Positions 1-8,621 are shown, counted from the stretch's first letter. The stretch is 48,547 nt of DNA from Chlorobium sp. N1 (GCF_004332115.1 NZ_SJPA01000010.1:1-48547), one strand, 5' to 3'. A program made the numbers and translations. The notes: generated from the sequence alone by a model not told the origin.

Positions 1-1
1 G

Positions 2-1297
2 CCCGTGGGTTCCACAGCTTCGAAAGCTACCGAACCCGAATCCTGTTTTACTGCGGGAAGCTCGACATGGCAATCTGACAATGCAGTAGTTTGCCGAAGA
101 GCGACCCACTAAATTCGACGAAGGGCCTTTAAAGATATCCCTTCCCCACTTTACCTTTTTCTCTGATATTAAAAATCCTACATCTATCCACTCACCTGTC
201 AGTAAGCCGCCCCCAAAACCATTCAAATTTATATCAACATTTTTTATCACTTGAGAGATAAATTCCCCACCATGCATATGCTTCATATCCATCATACCAT
301 CTGTGTTCCAGATCATCTGCATACGGGGCTCAAACCAATTACCACTGGTAAAATGAAACTGTTCGTGTCGCCACTGAGACCGTGATACAACCTGTTTGGC
401 AATCTCAATATCATCACAACCAGGCACGCCAAAAGTATAGGCATACCCTTCATAGTCAGGATAAAGCTTGTTTACAGCCGCAAAAATCGCCCTCGAATCA
501 AGTCCTCCACTCAGGCTAATTCCGATTAGCTCATCCGGATTGAATCGCCGCTGCACCGATGTCATGAACGCCTCATGCAATGCATCGACTGCATCATCAA
601 AACTGAGTTGAGACTGCTTGATCTCTCCCCATGTCCAGTAATACTTTTGCTCAATAGTATTAGCAGCAATATCATAATCAAGAATTGTAGCAGGCTTTAT
701 CAACCGAATATGCTCGAACCACGTATGCTCCCCCATCAAATAGCCTAGATCCATAAAACATGGCAACGAAAATCTGTCAATACTTCGATCAACCTGAGGT
801 AATGCTAAAATCCCTTTCACCTCTCCCGCCCAGGCAAAGACTCCATTTCTATGATACCAGTACAACATGCGCATGCCGCACCGGTCCGAAATCAATTTCA
901 CTTTTCGTGCTTTTTGATCGTACAATGCAGCACAAAAGTATCCATCAACCTTGTTGAGAAATTGTTCAAGTTGATTATTCCGGTACGCGTACAGAATCCA
1001 CTCAGGAAAATCTGCATTCGTTACCCTTGACTCCTTCTGCCAGCCGGCATCCTTGACAACTTCAGGGAGATTGTAGACCTCTCCTTCTATCCAGACCCTG
1101 TTTTGGGTCTCATCGCAAAAAGGTGATGATGGCATACCTATTTTGCCAAGATGCACCCTGCTCGCAGCAACATCTTCATCACGGAATGATTGATCCTGAT
1201 TGAAATGCGGATAGAGGTACATCGCCTCACTCATTGCCTCTATCCCTGATGCAGTCTTGTCACTATCCAAAGCAGAAAAACCGAAAATCCCAGGCAT
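2..1297 (-). CDS. Asparagine synthetase (glutamine-hydrolysing)-like protein, 3' end cut by window edge
   Basis: Reading leftward from an ATG at 1297 the frame is open to the window edge (about 432 residues, against roughly 600 for the family). An N-terminal Ntn-glutaminase-like domain is followed by the asparagine-synthase domain with the PP-loop SGGLDS at about residues 263-268. In this family the second residue is normally the nucleophilic Cys (MCGIFG). Here the protein begins MPGIFG, so the glutaminase nucleophile is missing. Amidation, if it occurs, would have to use free ammonia, or the protein has another role. Homologues are common in polysaccharide clusters, where they may amidate uronic acids or amino sugars. 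Its ATG overlaps the stop of the flippase gene by one base (TAATG), indicating translational coupling. The C-terminus is not visible, so function is assigned from the domains only. Confidence 0.85.
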   Translation of the reverse strand, partial: MPGIFGFSALDSDKTASGIEAMSEAMYLYPHFNQDQSFRDEDVAASRVHLGKIGMPSSPFCDETQNRVWIEGEVYNLPEVVKDAGWQKESRVTNADFPEWILYAYRNNQLEQFLNKVDGYFCAALYDQKARKVKLISDRCGMRMLYWYHRNGVFAWAGEVKGILALPQVDRSIDRFSLPCFMDLGYLMGEHTWFEHIRLIKPATILDYDIAANTIEQKYYWTWGEIKQSQLSFDDAVDALHEAFMTSVQRRFNPDELIGISLSGGLDSRAIFAAVNKLYPDYEGYAYTFGVPGCDDIEIAKQVVSRSQWRHEQFHFTSGNWFEPRMQMIWNTDGMMDMKHMHGGEFISQVIKNVDINLNGFGGGLLTGEWIDVGFLISEKKVKWGRDIFKGPSSNLVGRSSANYCIVRLPCRASRSKTGFGFGSFRSCGTHG

Positions 1298-2736
1298 TAC
1301 TTATTTCTGAAAATGTTCAACAAAAACTTTCGCTCTACCACCATCAAATAGAGACCATACAACAGACCGTAACTTCCTGCCAAGACACCGATGCGTGCGA
1401 TCAACGATAAGCTATCAATCAGGCCAACCAGTGTTACAGAAACTGCACCTATAGCGAATGCGACAACAAATATCTTGAGAAGATGAACAACAACCGGCTT
1501 GTAATCCAATGCCCCGATACGAGCGACCAGGATATGCCATACCAATCCGACAGTCAGAGAAAGCCCGAGAAGAACGAACACTGCGCTCTCTGCTGAAGGT
1601 GACATCACCAAAACAATATAGAGACAAAGTGACACAATCAGGGCCCAGGCAAGATTCCACCAGAAACCTACATCAGCTCGGCCCATTGCCAGAAGAAGTG
1701 CTCCACCAGGATTTCCAATAGCTTTCAACACGCCAATAAACACCATCACCTGAACCAATACAGCAGTTTGCGACCAACCTTCACCGAATACCAGTAGCAC
1801 CACATCATGTGCATTGATAAAGAGAAACGCGAGTATGGGCACCGTTACAAGGCTCAGTAACTTCACACTGACTGCATAGTAGCGGGATCGACTCTCGGGG
1901 TCATGCTGCAACTTAGCATACATCGGAAAAGCCACCGTGTTAACAACCGGGTTGATCTTCCGGAGTGGATATAGTGTCAGCTGCGAAGCCATATTGTAAA
2001 AGCCAAGAGCTCCCATCCCCACAAACTTACCAATAAGAATCTTGTCAATATTAGCCGAAAGGTAGTTGATAGAACGCTCCCCCATCTGATACAACCCAAA
2101 ACCGTAAAACCCTTTCAGCTCTGAATGCCGAAAAACTAATGATGGCCTATGATGCCGTTGCAACCCTACCAGGAGAAACCCTGCACTGGCCACGCCAGCA
2201 GTTACCAGCATTGAGATTACTAGAGACCACACCCCCATTCCTGACCATGCAAGCCAGATAGCAACACTTGTACCGATGATCTCAGAGGTAATAGTGATAA
2301 GAGCAATGGTAGCAAACTGAAGTTCTTTCTGACAAAGAATCCGGTATTGCTGGCCAAAAGCAGTAATCACAAAAACCGACGACACCACAACGGTCAGCAG
2401 CACCAAGTCGGGTTCACTGTAGTACAACGAAATAAAGGGAGATAGAATAACTAACACTAATGCAAGCGCAATCCCGCTCATCAGGTTCAGCCAGTACAAG
2501 CTCGACAGTTGATCATGGGTAATATTCTGGCGATGTATGATGGCATTACTGATTCCCATGTCAGCAAATGCCTGAGAAAAACCTACCAAGACCATCACTA
2601 TGGCCATCAGGCCAAAATCATCGGGGGATAAATACCTTGCAAGAACAGAGATTTTTAATAACTGGAGGACCGTAGAAGACAGCATTGCAAGCGACGTCCA
2701 TGAACCTCCTTTCAGAGCCTTTTTCTTTAGGCTCAC
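1297..2736 (-). CDS. Wzx-type lipopolysaccharide/O-unit flippase (MOP superfamily)
   Basis: 479 residues, almost entirely hydrophobic, with about 12-14 predicted membrane helices. The N-terminal pattern (KKALKGGSWTSLAMLSS, then the LARYLSPDDFGLMAIV region) is typical of Polysacc_synt_3 flippases of the MOP superfamily. These proteins turn undecaprenyl-diphosphate-linked repeat units from the cytoplasmic to the periplasmic face of the inner membrane. The gene lies among glycan genes and overlaps the downstream asparagine-synthetase-like gene by one base. A Wzx system here is notable because an ABC-2 exporter remnant survives upstream in the same locus. The family is secure; the substrate is unknown. 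It is probably the O-unit containing Fuc4NAc implied by wecE/wecF. Confidence 0.85.
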   Translation of the reverse strand: MSLKKKALKGGSWTSLAMLSSTVLQLLKISVLARYLSPDDFGLMAIVMVLVGFSQAFADMGISNAIIHRQNITHDQLSSLYWLNLMSGIALALVLVILSPFISLYYSEPDLVLLTVVVSSVFVITAFGQQYRILCQKELQFATIALITITSEIIGTSVAIWLAWSGMGVWSLVISMLVTAGVASAGFLLVGLQRHHRPSLVFRHSELKGFYGFGLYQMGERSINYLSANIDKILIGKFVGMGALGFYNMASQLTLYPLRKINPVVNTVAFPMYAKLQHDPESRSRYYAVSVKLLSLVTVPILAFLFINAHDVVLLVFGEGWSQTAVLVQVMVFIGVLKAIGNPGGALLLAMGRADVGFWWNLAWALIVSLCLYIVLVMSPSAESAVFVLLGLSLTVGLVWHILVARIGALDYKPVVVHLLKIFVVAFAIGAVSVTLVGLIDSLSLIARIGVLAGSYGLLYGLYLMVVERKFLLNIFRNK

Positions 2737-2784
2737 AAGTAAAAATGTCTCATCATTATCATAACAATTTGGTTAACTAAACTT

Positions 2785-3479
2785 TCACGCCTTCCTGGCA
2801 GTCACATAATACCCTGTCGTTTCATGAGCCCAGTTCCTGTCGAGTTTGTCGAGGTATGGAGCACATACCTGACCGAGATACCAGAAAGGGATTAATCCGG
2901 CCTTGATGAGATAGCGCAATGGCCTTGGGCCCCGGATGAAACGGAGACTGAAATAATTCATTTTGAGAGTTATCATCGAAAAGAAACCGGTTTGCGGCTC
3001 AACGTTGATATCTACAAAACCTGCCTCTTCAAAGAGGTGCTTCAAGCCATAAGGGGTATATCGGAAATAGTCATGCGGTGCTTCATGCACATGCCACTGA
3101 AAAGGTACCTGGAGAATCATTCTGCCCCCCCCCCCCCCCGCAGGATCCTGTATGCCTCTGCAAGCAAAGTACGAGGGGAATGAAGGTGTTCGAGCACGGA
3201 AAGAGAGATCACAGTATCTGCGACACTGGATTCAATCGATAAGGGTTTATTGAGATCAGCCAGAATATCTGCCTTCAAATCGTGCAGACTTTCAGCCCAA
3301 TCAACAGCGACATATTGATCGGCGTGCTGGAGAAAGAAGTCCTTATACGGCGACTCGCCTGAGCCGAGGTCATACATCACGCCTTGGTAGTACGGGATGT
3401 ACTTTTCTAAGGAACGATCCCCGAGATTGTATACAAGCCAGTTATGTGGGCGTCTGTTCGTATGTGTATGACTGATCAT
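2785..3479 (-). pseudogene. Class I SAM-dependent methyltransferase split by a poly-G tract (frameshift or phase-variable)
   Basis: Two adjacent frames together encode one methyltransferase. The N-terminal part (3117-3479, 120 aa) contains SAM-binding motif I DLGSGESPY and the VLEHLHSP region. It runs into a stop just after ILRGGGGAE. The C-terminal part (2785-3120) begins at MILQVPFQWHVHEAPHDY, which is exactly what follows the 'ILRPGGR' turn in intact family members. The break is a run of 15 G on the coding strand (C at 3125-3139). A run of 13 or 16 G would join the halves as ...GGC AGA ATG ATT (R-M-I). It probably modifies a sugar of the surface glycan. It could be a true pseudogene, a slipped-strand switch or a homopolymer sequencing error. 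Confidence 0.8.
3125..3139. repeat. Homopolymer C15 (G15 on coding strand) inside the methyltransferase gene
   Basis: Fifteen consecutive C on the plus strand, inside the coding region of the split methyltransferase. The length puts the two halves of the gene out of frame. Tracts of this length are prone to polymerase slippage, and in surface-glycan genes of other bacteria they act as on/off switches. Confidence 0.95.
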
Positions 3480-3519
3480 AAGAAACTATGTAGATATCGT
3501 AATGTCTGATGAATTGGGA

Positions 3520-4320
3520 TTAAAGATCTGGAATAGATTCATATGCCTCACGAAGATCGCTTCCTTCTGGTAGTTCCAACGCCACATAAGACTTAATGCC
3601 ATTGATGTGAGGTTGTAACTTTTCTTTTAACCACTGGTATTTAATACGTATAGAGGGATCTTTCAGTGTGAGCCCCTCAGCCACAATTTTTTGTAGTTTA
3701 GACAGGTATTCCGGATAATCAAACTCTGGAGCGTCAAGTTCTTGCTGGGCACCGGTTATGTAATCGACATAATACATGCCGTCAAAGTCCTTTTTAAGCA
3801 AATTCATTATGCTATTCGCCTCTTGATCAGGACGATTTTGCGCTCCATGCGCCTGTATTCCTAACTGAATAATAGACTCGCCAAATATCACTCTTGGATA
3901 TACCGCTGCTTTTGATTCAAGTTCGTAAGCGTTAACCATTCCAGGACCGAACAAAACTTTCGGCGTATGCACGAGTTTTCCCTGGGCCACACCTCCCCTG
4001 CAAAGAATGCCATTAAGAGCAAGATTAACCTGAACCCACATAATGTCAAGAAGAGCATAAAAAACACCACTCTCTTCTGTAATATTGAAAGAAATCACAA
4101 CACAGTCAGAGAATTGAGTAACCTCAGTACCGAAACGTTCCTCTGATTGATCTATATCAAGAATTTCCCTTATTAGATTAAACACCTTAATAAGGTGATC
4201 AGTACGCTCCAGATCTTCCTCTCCGCCCCTAACAATTGTATCATTCACATGTTTTTTGAATCCAAGAATATCAAGAAAACAAACCACTTTATCTTGATAG
4301 TTCATCATAGTAGACTTCAT
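3520..4320 (-). CDS. Class III nucleotidyl-cyclase-like protein, orphan
   Basis: 266 residues. The layout is that of a class III nucleotidyl cyclase homology domain: FLDILGF (metal-ligand Asp17), FSDCVVIS (second Asp, D72), CRGGVAQGKL at about 107-116 and GPGMVNAYELES at about 125-136, matching the cyclase pattern D..GF / D / RxGxxxG / G..VN.A..LE. No signal peptide or membrane segment is seen, so it is cytoplasmic. Cyclases of this soluble single-domain kind include the cUMP/cCMP cyclases of Pycsar phage defence. The usual partner (a TIR or TM effector with a cyclic-nucleotide-binding domain) is not adjacent: one neighbour is an IS, the other a methyltransferase. It is AT-rich like the surrounding cassette. 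Function is unproven, and it could be an inactive cyclase-fold protein. Confidence 0.6.
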   Translation of the reverse strand: MKSTMMNYQDKVVCFLDILGFKKHVNDTIVRGGEEDLERTDHLIKVFNLIREILDIDQSEERFGTEVTQFSDCVVISFNITEESGVFYALLDIMWVQVNLALNGILCRGGVAQGKLVHTPKVLFGPGMVNAYELESKAAVYPRVIFGESIIQLGIQAHGAQNRPDQEANSIMNLLKKDFDGMYYVDYITGAQQELDAPEFDYPEYLSKLQKIVAEGLTLKDPSIRIKYQWLKEKLQPHINGIKSYVALELPEGSDLREAYESIPDL

Positions 4321-4345
4321 TTTCCGGATAACACAACTTAAGGGG

Positions 4346-5576
4346 ATCTCGAAAAAATCTCTGATGCGATAAATTGTTATAAAAAAGCAATATAGCTTAC
4401 CAAAAAAAGGCCCGAATCCCGTATTTTATGGCAGAATCCACTCCATTTCCCCCTCTGCCATGAAGAACATCAATCCACTGGGCCTTTTCGACGAGCATTT
4501 TCTCCTGGAACGCCTGACGAAACTGAAGGATCCGCTGGTGAAACTCGAGTCGTACATCAACTGGAACATCTTCACTCCTGTTCTCGATGTCGCCTTTACC
4601 AAGCCGTCCAACAAGAGTAGAATGGGCCGCCCTCCGTTCGATCGCACGATGATGTTCAAGATCCTGATCCTGCAGAGCCTCTACAGCCTTTCGGATGACC
4701 AGATGGAGTATCAGATCACAGACCGGCTGAGCTTCAGGCGCTTTCTCGGCCTGAAATCGAGCGACAAGGTTCCTGATTCGAAGACCATCTGGAAGTTCCG
4801 CGAAACCCTCATCCAGGAAGGCGTCATCGAAGCGCTGTTCCACCGATTCAACGAAGCCCTTGACGAGCAGCAGCTTTTCGCCAACACCGGAAAGATCGTC
4901 GACGCCAGCTTCGTTGAAGTTCCCCGTCAGCGCAACAGCCGTGAGGAAAACCGGCAGATCATGAAGGGCGAAACTCCCGAAGCCTGGAAACAGAAGCCCA
5001 ACAAGCTCCGCCAGAAAGACCGTGATGCCCGCTGGACAAAGAAGAACCAGATGAACTTCTACGGCTACAAGAACCACATCAAGGCCGACGGCGGCACGAA
5101 GTTCATCGCCGACTACATGGTGACCGACGCCTCAGTCCACGACTCTCAGGAACTTGAAACGCTTCTGGACAAAGCCGATGCTGGACAGAGCCTGTTCGCA
5201 GACGCCGCTTATGTGGGTCAGGAAGAGGCCATCGAGGCGTGCAGCATGACAAACATGGTCCAGGAAAAAGGCAACCGGTACCATAAGCTTACCCAGAGCC
5301 AGAAAAGCACTAACCGGCTCACTGCCCGTTACCGCGCGAGGGTCGAACATATCTTCGGGTTCATGACAAACACGATGAACGCCATGTACATTCGGACCAT
5401 CGGCTACGCGCGCGCGACAGGGAAGATCGGCCTGGCCAATCTGACCTACAATATGATGCGCTGCATCCAGCTCAATAGGGTAATCCATGGCGCCTCCTTG
5501 GGATAAGTGCGCCCAAGAGGCCGTTAATGGGGGCTTTTCAGCTCAAAATCAGTCAAAGAACAGTATTTTTCTAGAT
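4346..5576 (+). mobile_element. IS5-family insertion sequence (ends tentative)
   Basis: An intact transposase gene is flanked by short imperfect inverted repeats: ATCTCGAAAAA at 4346-4356 and its partner TTTTTCTAGAT at 5566-5576 (one mismatch). The resulting length of about 1.23 kb is normal for IS5-group elements. I find no convincing target duplication. A second, weaker pair lies further in (AAAAAAAGGCCC near 4402 and GGGGGCTTTT near 5529), so the exact ends are uncertain. The element is inserted between the acetyltransferase and cyclase-like genes, in the opposite orientation to the glycan operon. Confidence 0.6.
4460..5506 (+). CDS. IS5-family DDE transposase
   Basis: 348 residues, full length for the IS5 group. 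The N-terminal transposase DUF772-type domain contains the LYSLSDDQMEYQITDRLSF block at about 75-93. The DDE catalytic residues are recognisable: D148 in KIVDAS, D248 in LFADAAYVG and E296 in RVEHIFG, the last within the YREK-like Y...R..E..F signature. The reading frame is uninterrupted, so the element may still be active. It is the only long plus-strand gene among the minus-strand glycan genes and is more GC-rich than the AT-rich cassette it interrupts, consistent with recent insertion from elsewhere in the genome. Confidence 0.93.
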   Translation: MKNINPLGLFDEHFLLERLTKLKDPLVKLESYINWNIFTPVLDVAFTKPSNKSRMGRPPFDRTMMFKILILQSLYSLSDDQMEYQITDRLSFRRFLGLKSSDKVPDSKTIWKFRETLIQEGVIEALFHRFNEALDEQQLFANTGKIVDASFVEVPRQRNSREENRQIMKGETPEAWKQKPNKLRQKDRDARWTKKNQMNFYGYKNHIKADGGTKFIADYMVTDASVHDSQELETLLDKADAGQSLFADAAYVGQEEAIEACSMTNMVQEKGNRYHKLTQSQKSTNRLTARYRARVEHIFGFMTNTMNAMYIRTIGYARATGKIGLANLTYNMMRCIQLNRVIHGASLG

Positions 5577-5671
5577 TGAATGTGTTCCAGCCAGAACTAC
5601 CTGGCAGGAATGATATCTCAAAATTCAGTTAATCGAGGTGCCCAATAGACTGTGGGGCGATTTTTGTCAAC

Positions 5672-6232
5672 TCACTCATCTTTTAACAAGAGACCTGCTT
5701 CAAGTTCAAGTAATTTCCTGCGTCTTTCATTGACCCTCACAGCTGGTCGCCCAGCATAAACCCCCCATGGCTCAGTAGAATCCTGCAATAAAGATAGTGC
5801 TCCAATTGCGCAACCTTCAGCAATAGAAACCCCAGGAAAAACAATGCTACCTGCCCCAACAATAACATGTCGACCCAATACAACTCTTAACTTCCGCTCT
5901 CTTTTATACTCATCTGGAACTGTTGGATTTGTCAAGGTCATCCCACTGTAATCATCAGACTGCGAGAATACCATTACATGATAAGCTAATCCAGCAAAGT
6001 CTTCAATACAAACGCCTTTTTCGCCACCAGCCACTAAACAGCCCGCCGCCAAATGAACATGCTTACCTATTGTGACATTCCCAGAAATCACACAATAATC
6101 GTCAATCCGAGATTTCTCTCCAATACTAACTGAATCACAATTATATATACTTGCCTTTGTACTCACCAAAACATTTTTGCCAACATTTTGGAAACCCATT
6201 CTTACAAGCTCATCACATGAATAGTAGCTCAT
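5672..6232 (-). CDS. Left-handed beta-helix (hexapeptide repeat) acyltransferase, probable sugar O/N-acetyltransferase
   Basis: 186 residues. Repeated hexapeptide units ([LIV]-G-x-x-x-x) such as VSIGEKS, VTIGKHV, VIVGAGS and VSIAEGC form a left-handed beta-helix. The C-terminal WGVYAGRPAVRV motif is diagnostic of the CysE/LacA/WbbJ/NodL group, which use acetyl-CoA. The start ATG overlaps the wecF stop by 4 bases (ATGA), so the two are translated together. In the enterobacterial pathway dTDP-Fuc4N made by WecE is N-acetylated by WecD (a GNAT) before WecF uses it. No GNAT is present in this cluster, so this enzyme probably replaces WecD, as hexapeptide acetyltransferases do for related dTDP-amino sugars. 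That role is inference; O-acetylation of the glycan is the alternative. Confidence 0.85.
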   Translation of the reverse strand: MSYYSCDELVRMGFQNVGKNVLVSTKASIYNCDSVSIGEKSRIDDYCVISGNVTIGKHVHLAAGCLVAGGEKGVCIEDFAGLAYHVMVFSQSDDYSGMTLTNPTVPDEYKRERKLRVVLGRHVIVGAGSIVFPGVSIAEGCAIGALSLLQDSTEPWGVYAGRPAVRVNERRRKLLELEAGLLLKDE

Positions 6233-7263
6233 TTCAGAAGTTCTTTAACTTGTAATCTTAAAGTTTCTTCAGTAAAATACTTGTGCACATTCTCGACATT
6301 CTTGTCAGCATTAAACTCATACGAAACAACCAGCGAGAAATTTCTTACATCAAAGACACGCACACCTAAATCATCAAACAGTTTCCACTGACTCACATCA
6401 CTCCTCATATAAACTTTCTTGCCTAGTCCAAGAAGAGTGATGGTATTCCCCATCGCCTGCTGGCGCCTATGATTGAATACGGCTATATCAATTTCTCCTA
6501 AAAACCTCAGATACTCTTCATACGGCATAAAATCCAATAATGCCACAAACTTTTCGCCAAATATTTCCTTACCCCTAGTCTTTACCTTGTATGCATGATC
6601 CTTGGGACCATAAGATAATGGAGCATAAATCCTTATATCTTCATCTCGATATTTCTCCAAGATTTCGAGCATCTCAAAATGCTCATTCGACGGATCGGCA
6701 GAGTTACCGATCTGAATATTGATTGTTGCGCTTTTTTTAGGAGGTACATCCAAGCCATTGAACACATTGCTCAGATACATCAGGCATTCGTGACTCTTGC
6801 CTCTTGCTCCATACCATTTCCTTGCAAGCTCTACATCACCCTCAATGTAAGTCACAAGATGCCCCATCCTCTTTATCACAAAGCGCCTAAATACTTCCCG
6901 CCTCTCCCATGCCTTGTCACGTTCAGCCAATTTAAACGAATACAGGTCTCCTCCCCATATCACCCAATAACACTTTCTCAGCAACCATGGATTAAACGCC
7001 AGTATTTTTACAACATTTATATTCCACAATCCATGCAAAATAATTTTGTCAGCACGATACATTTTAAGCAATAAGTCGCCATACGCCAGTAACTTGTTAT
7101 TTAAATCCTCCCCGAACCTAACATCATCCCTTTTCTCCACAGGATATTGACTTCTGTCACCCCAGAGATAGAACATGTGTCTATCAAAATCATCAAAGTG
7201 ATCCCTCAAAAACTCTATGAAAGGGTTAATAAACTTATCTAATGTTGCTACATGCAAAATCAT
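6229..7263 (-). CDS. wecF: TDP-N-acetylfucosamine:lipid II N-acetylfucosaminyltransferase (WecF/RffT-like)
   Basis: 344 residues from the ATG at 7263, one base downstream of the wecE stop codon. That ATG gives the family N-terminus MILHVATLDKF and is preceded by GAGGG; the longer frame to 7311 would run 47 bases into wecE. Family landmarks are IQIGNSADPSNEH, the FMPYEEYLRFL block, and FNHRRQQAMGNT followed by LLGLGKKVYMR. These define glycosyltransferase family GT56 (Fuc4NAc transferases). In enterobacteria WecF adds Fuc4NAc to undecaprenyl-PP-GlcNAc-ManNAcA at the cytoplasmic face of the inner membrane. Together with wecE upstream this strongly suggests Fuc4NAc in the surface glycan. The dTDP-sugar precursor genes rmlA/rmlB are not in the window. 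Confidence 0.88.
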   Translation of the reverse strand: MILHVATLDKFINPFIEFLRDHFDDFDRHMFYLWGDRSQYPVEKRDDVRFGEDLNNKLLAYGDLLLKMYRADKIILHGLWNINVVKILAFNPWLLRKCYWVIWGGDLYSFKLAERDKAWERREVFRRFVIKRMGHLVTYIEGDVELARKWYGARGKSHECLMYLSNVFNGLDVPPKKSATINIQIGNSADPSNEHFEMLEILEKYRDEDIRIYAPLSYGPKDHAYKVKTRGKEIFGEKFVALLDFMPYEEYLRFLGEIDIAVFNHRRQQAMGNTITLLGLGKKVYMRSDVSQWKLFDDLGVRVFDVRNFSLVVSYEFNADKNVENVHKYFTEETLRLQVKELLK

Positions 7264-7264
7264 T

Positions 7265-8407
7265 TTACCCTCGTTCACATGCGTCCATTGTTGCAGCAAC
7301 CAACTCCACAACTCTTTCCTGCTCTGTATCCGACAAATCTACCCAAAGTGGCATTCTTACAACCCTGTCAGCAAGTTCCTCTGTATTTTTCATCGCTCCA
7401 TGCACTCGTCCATATTTTTTCCCTGCAGGTGAACTGTGCAGAGGGACGTAATGAAATACCGTATGCACCCTCTGCTCTTTTAATGCTTTTATCATGCAGT
7501 TTCTTCGTGTATGAGTATCAGTCAATACATAATACATGTGTGCATTATGCTCGCATCCCTTTGTAATCAAAGGCCGACGCAAAACTCTCCTCTGCTCCAA
7601 CTCTTCGAATTCATTGTGGTATACATCCCATTGCCTCAAGCGTATATGGTTGATTTTGTCAGCTTCTTCTGCCTGTGCCCAAAGAAATGCAGCAATAATC
7701 TCACCCGGCAGATAGGATGAGCCGATATCAATCCAGGTGTACTTGTCCACTTCGCCACGAAAGAACTTGCTTCGATTGGTACCCTTTTCCCTGATAATCT
7801 CAGCACGCTCGATCAATGACGGATTATTAATCAGTAATGCTCCGCCCTCCCCTGAGATAATATTTTTTGTCTCATGAAAACTCAATGCACCCAGATCCCC
7901 GATGGAACCTAGCGCTTTGCCTTTGTAATACGCTGTAACCCCCTGTGCCGCGTCTTCGATTACCAGCAGCTTGTGTCGCTTGGCTATATCCATGATGACA
8001 TCCATCTCACATCCGACGCCAGCATAGTGAACCGGAACGATTGCTTTGGTTCTTGGTGTAATCGCCGCTTCAATGAGCGTTTCGTCGATATTGAGGGTAT
8101 CAGGCCGGATATCAACAAATACGGGTACACCTCCTCTCAACACAAACGCATTGGCGGTCGATACAAAGGTATATGATGGCATGATCACTTCATCCCCGGG
8201 TTGGATATCAGCAAGGATTGCCGCCATTTCAAGTGCTGCCGTACAGGAATGGGTCAGCAAGGCCTTCCTGCACCCGGTAGTCTCCTCCAGCCACTGCTGG
8301 CACTTTTTCGTAAAGCTTCCGTCGCCGGCCAACTGGCCTTTGGCATGAGCCTGGGCTATGTACCAGAGTTCTTTACCGGTGATATGCGGCTTATTGAAGG
8401 GGATCAT
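7265..8407 (-). CDS. wecE: dTDP-4-amino-4,6-dideoxygalactose transaminase (WecE/RffA-like)
   Basis: 380 residues from the ATG at 8407, which gives the family start MIPFNKPHITGKEL. The in-frame extension to 8467 is not family-like. It belongs to the DegT/DnrJ/EryC1/StrS aminotransferases: PLP-binding ED at 151-152 (VIEDAAQG) and Schiff-base Lys181 in SFHETKNIISGEGGAL. HYVPLHSSPAGKKYGR near the C-terminus is specific to the WecE branch. The enzyme transfers an amino group from glutamate to dTDP-4-keto-6-deoxyglucose, giving dTDP-Fuc4N for wecF. It heads a tightly packed trio (wecE, wecF, acetyltransferase). AT-rich codon use contrasts with the gmd/fcl genes just upstream. Confidence 0.9.
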   Translation of the reverse strand: MIPFNKPHITGKELWYIAQAHAKGQLAGDGSFTKKCQQWLEETTGCRKALLTHSCTAALEMAAILADIQPGDEVIMPSYTFVSTANAFVLRGGVPVFVDIRPDTLNIDETLIEAAITPRTKAIVPVHYAGVGCEMDVIMDIAKRHKLLVIEDAAQGVTAYYKGKALGSIGDLGALSFHETKNIISGEGGALLINNPSLIERAEIIREKGTNRSKFFRGEVDKYTWIDIGSSYLPGEIIAAFLWAQAEEADKINHIRLRQWDVYHNEFEELEQRRVLRRPLITKGCEHNAHMYYVLTDTHTRRNCMIKALKEQRVHTVFHYVPLHSSPAGKKYGRVHGAMKNTEELADRVVRMPLWVDLSDTEQERVVELVAATMDACERG

Positions 8408-8483
8408 GTCGTTGTATTTTTTCCGTTCCGGCTGATAAGGTAGGAGCGCGAATGGTGATGACAACACACCAAGCCCCCGCGCC

Positions 8484-8603
8484 CGCTAAAGCACACAGCA
8501 TTTTTGATGGGTGGGCAAGGAGTGAATCAGGGGTGTAAACCGTAACAGGAAGTTCAGCGGCTGAGCCTTCCGATTCTTCTTTGCGCATTGCTACTTGGGA
8601 CAT
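8484..8603 (-). pseudogene. N-terminal stump of an ABC-2 type polysaccharide export permease
   Basis: The frame from ATG 8603 reads about 36 residues ending ...LPVTVYTPDSLLAHPSKML. That is the characteristic start of Wzm-like ABC-2 permeases for O-antigen export, which continue with a Met-x-x-Asp-Leu membrane region. Here similarity stops after SKML and the frame runs into unrelated sequence. About 85% of the gene is gone, and no ATPase partner (Wzt) is visible. It lies exactly at the change from GC-rich (gmd side) to AT-rich (wecE side) DNA, so it looks like the scar of an exchange of the O-unit cassette. Recognition rests on a short stretch. Confidence 0.6.
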
Positions 8604-8621
8604 GAAGGAATGAAAAGCTGT

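Noticed and set aside
8408-8467. N-terminal extension of wecE
   Set aside because: The family starts at MIPFNKP; the extra 20 codons are not protein-like and run toward the permease stump.
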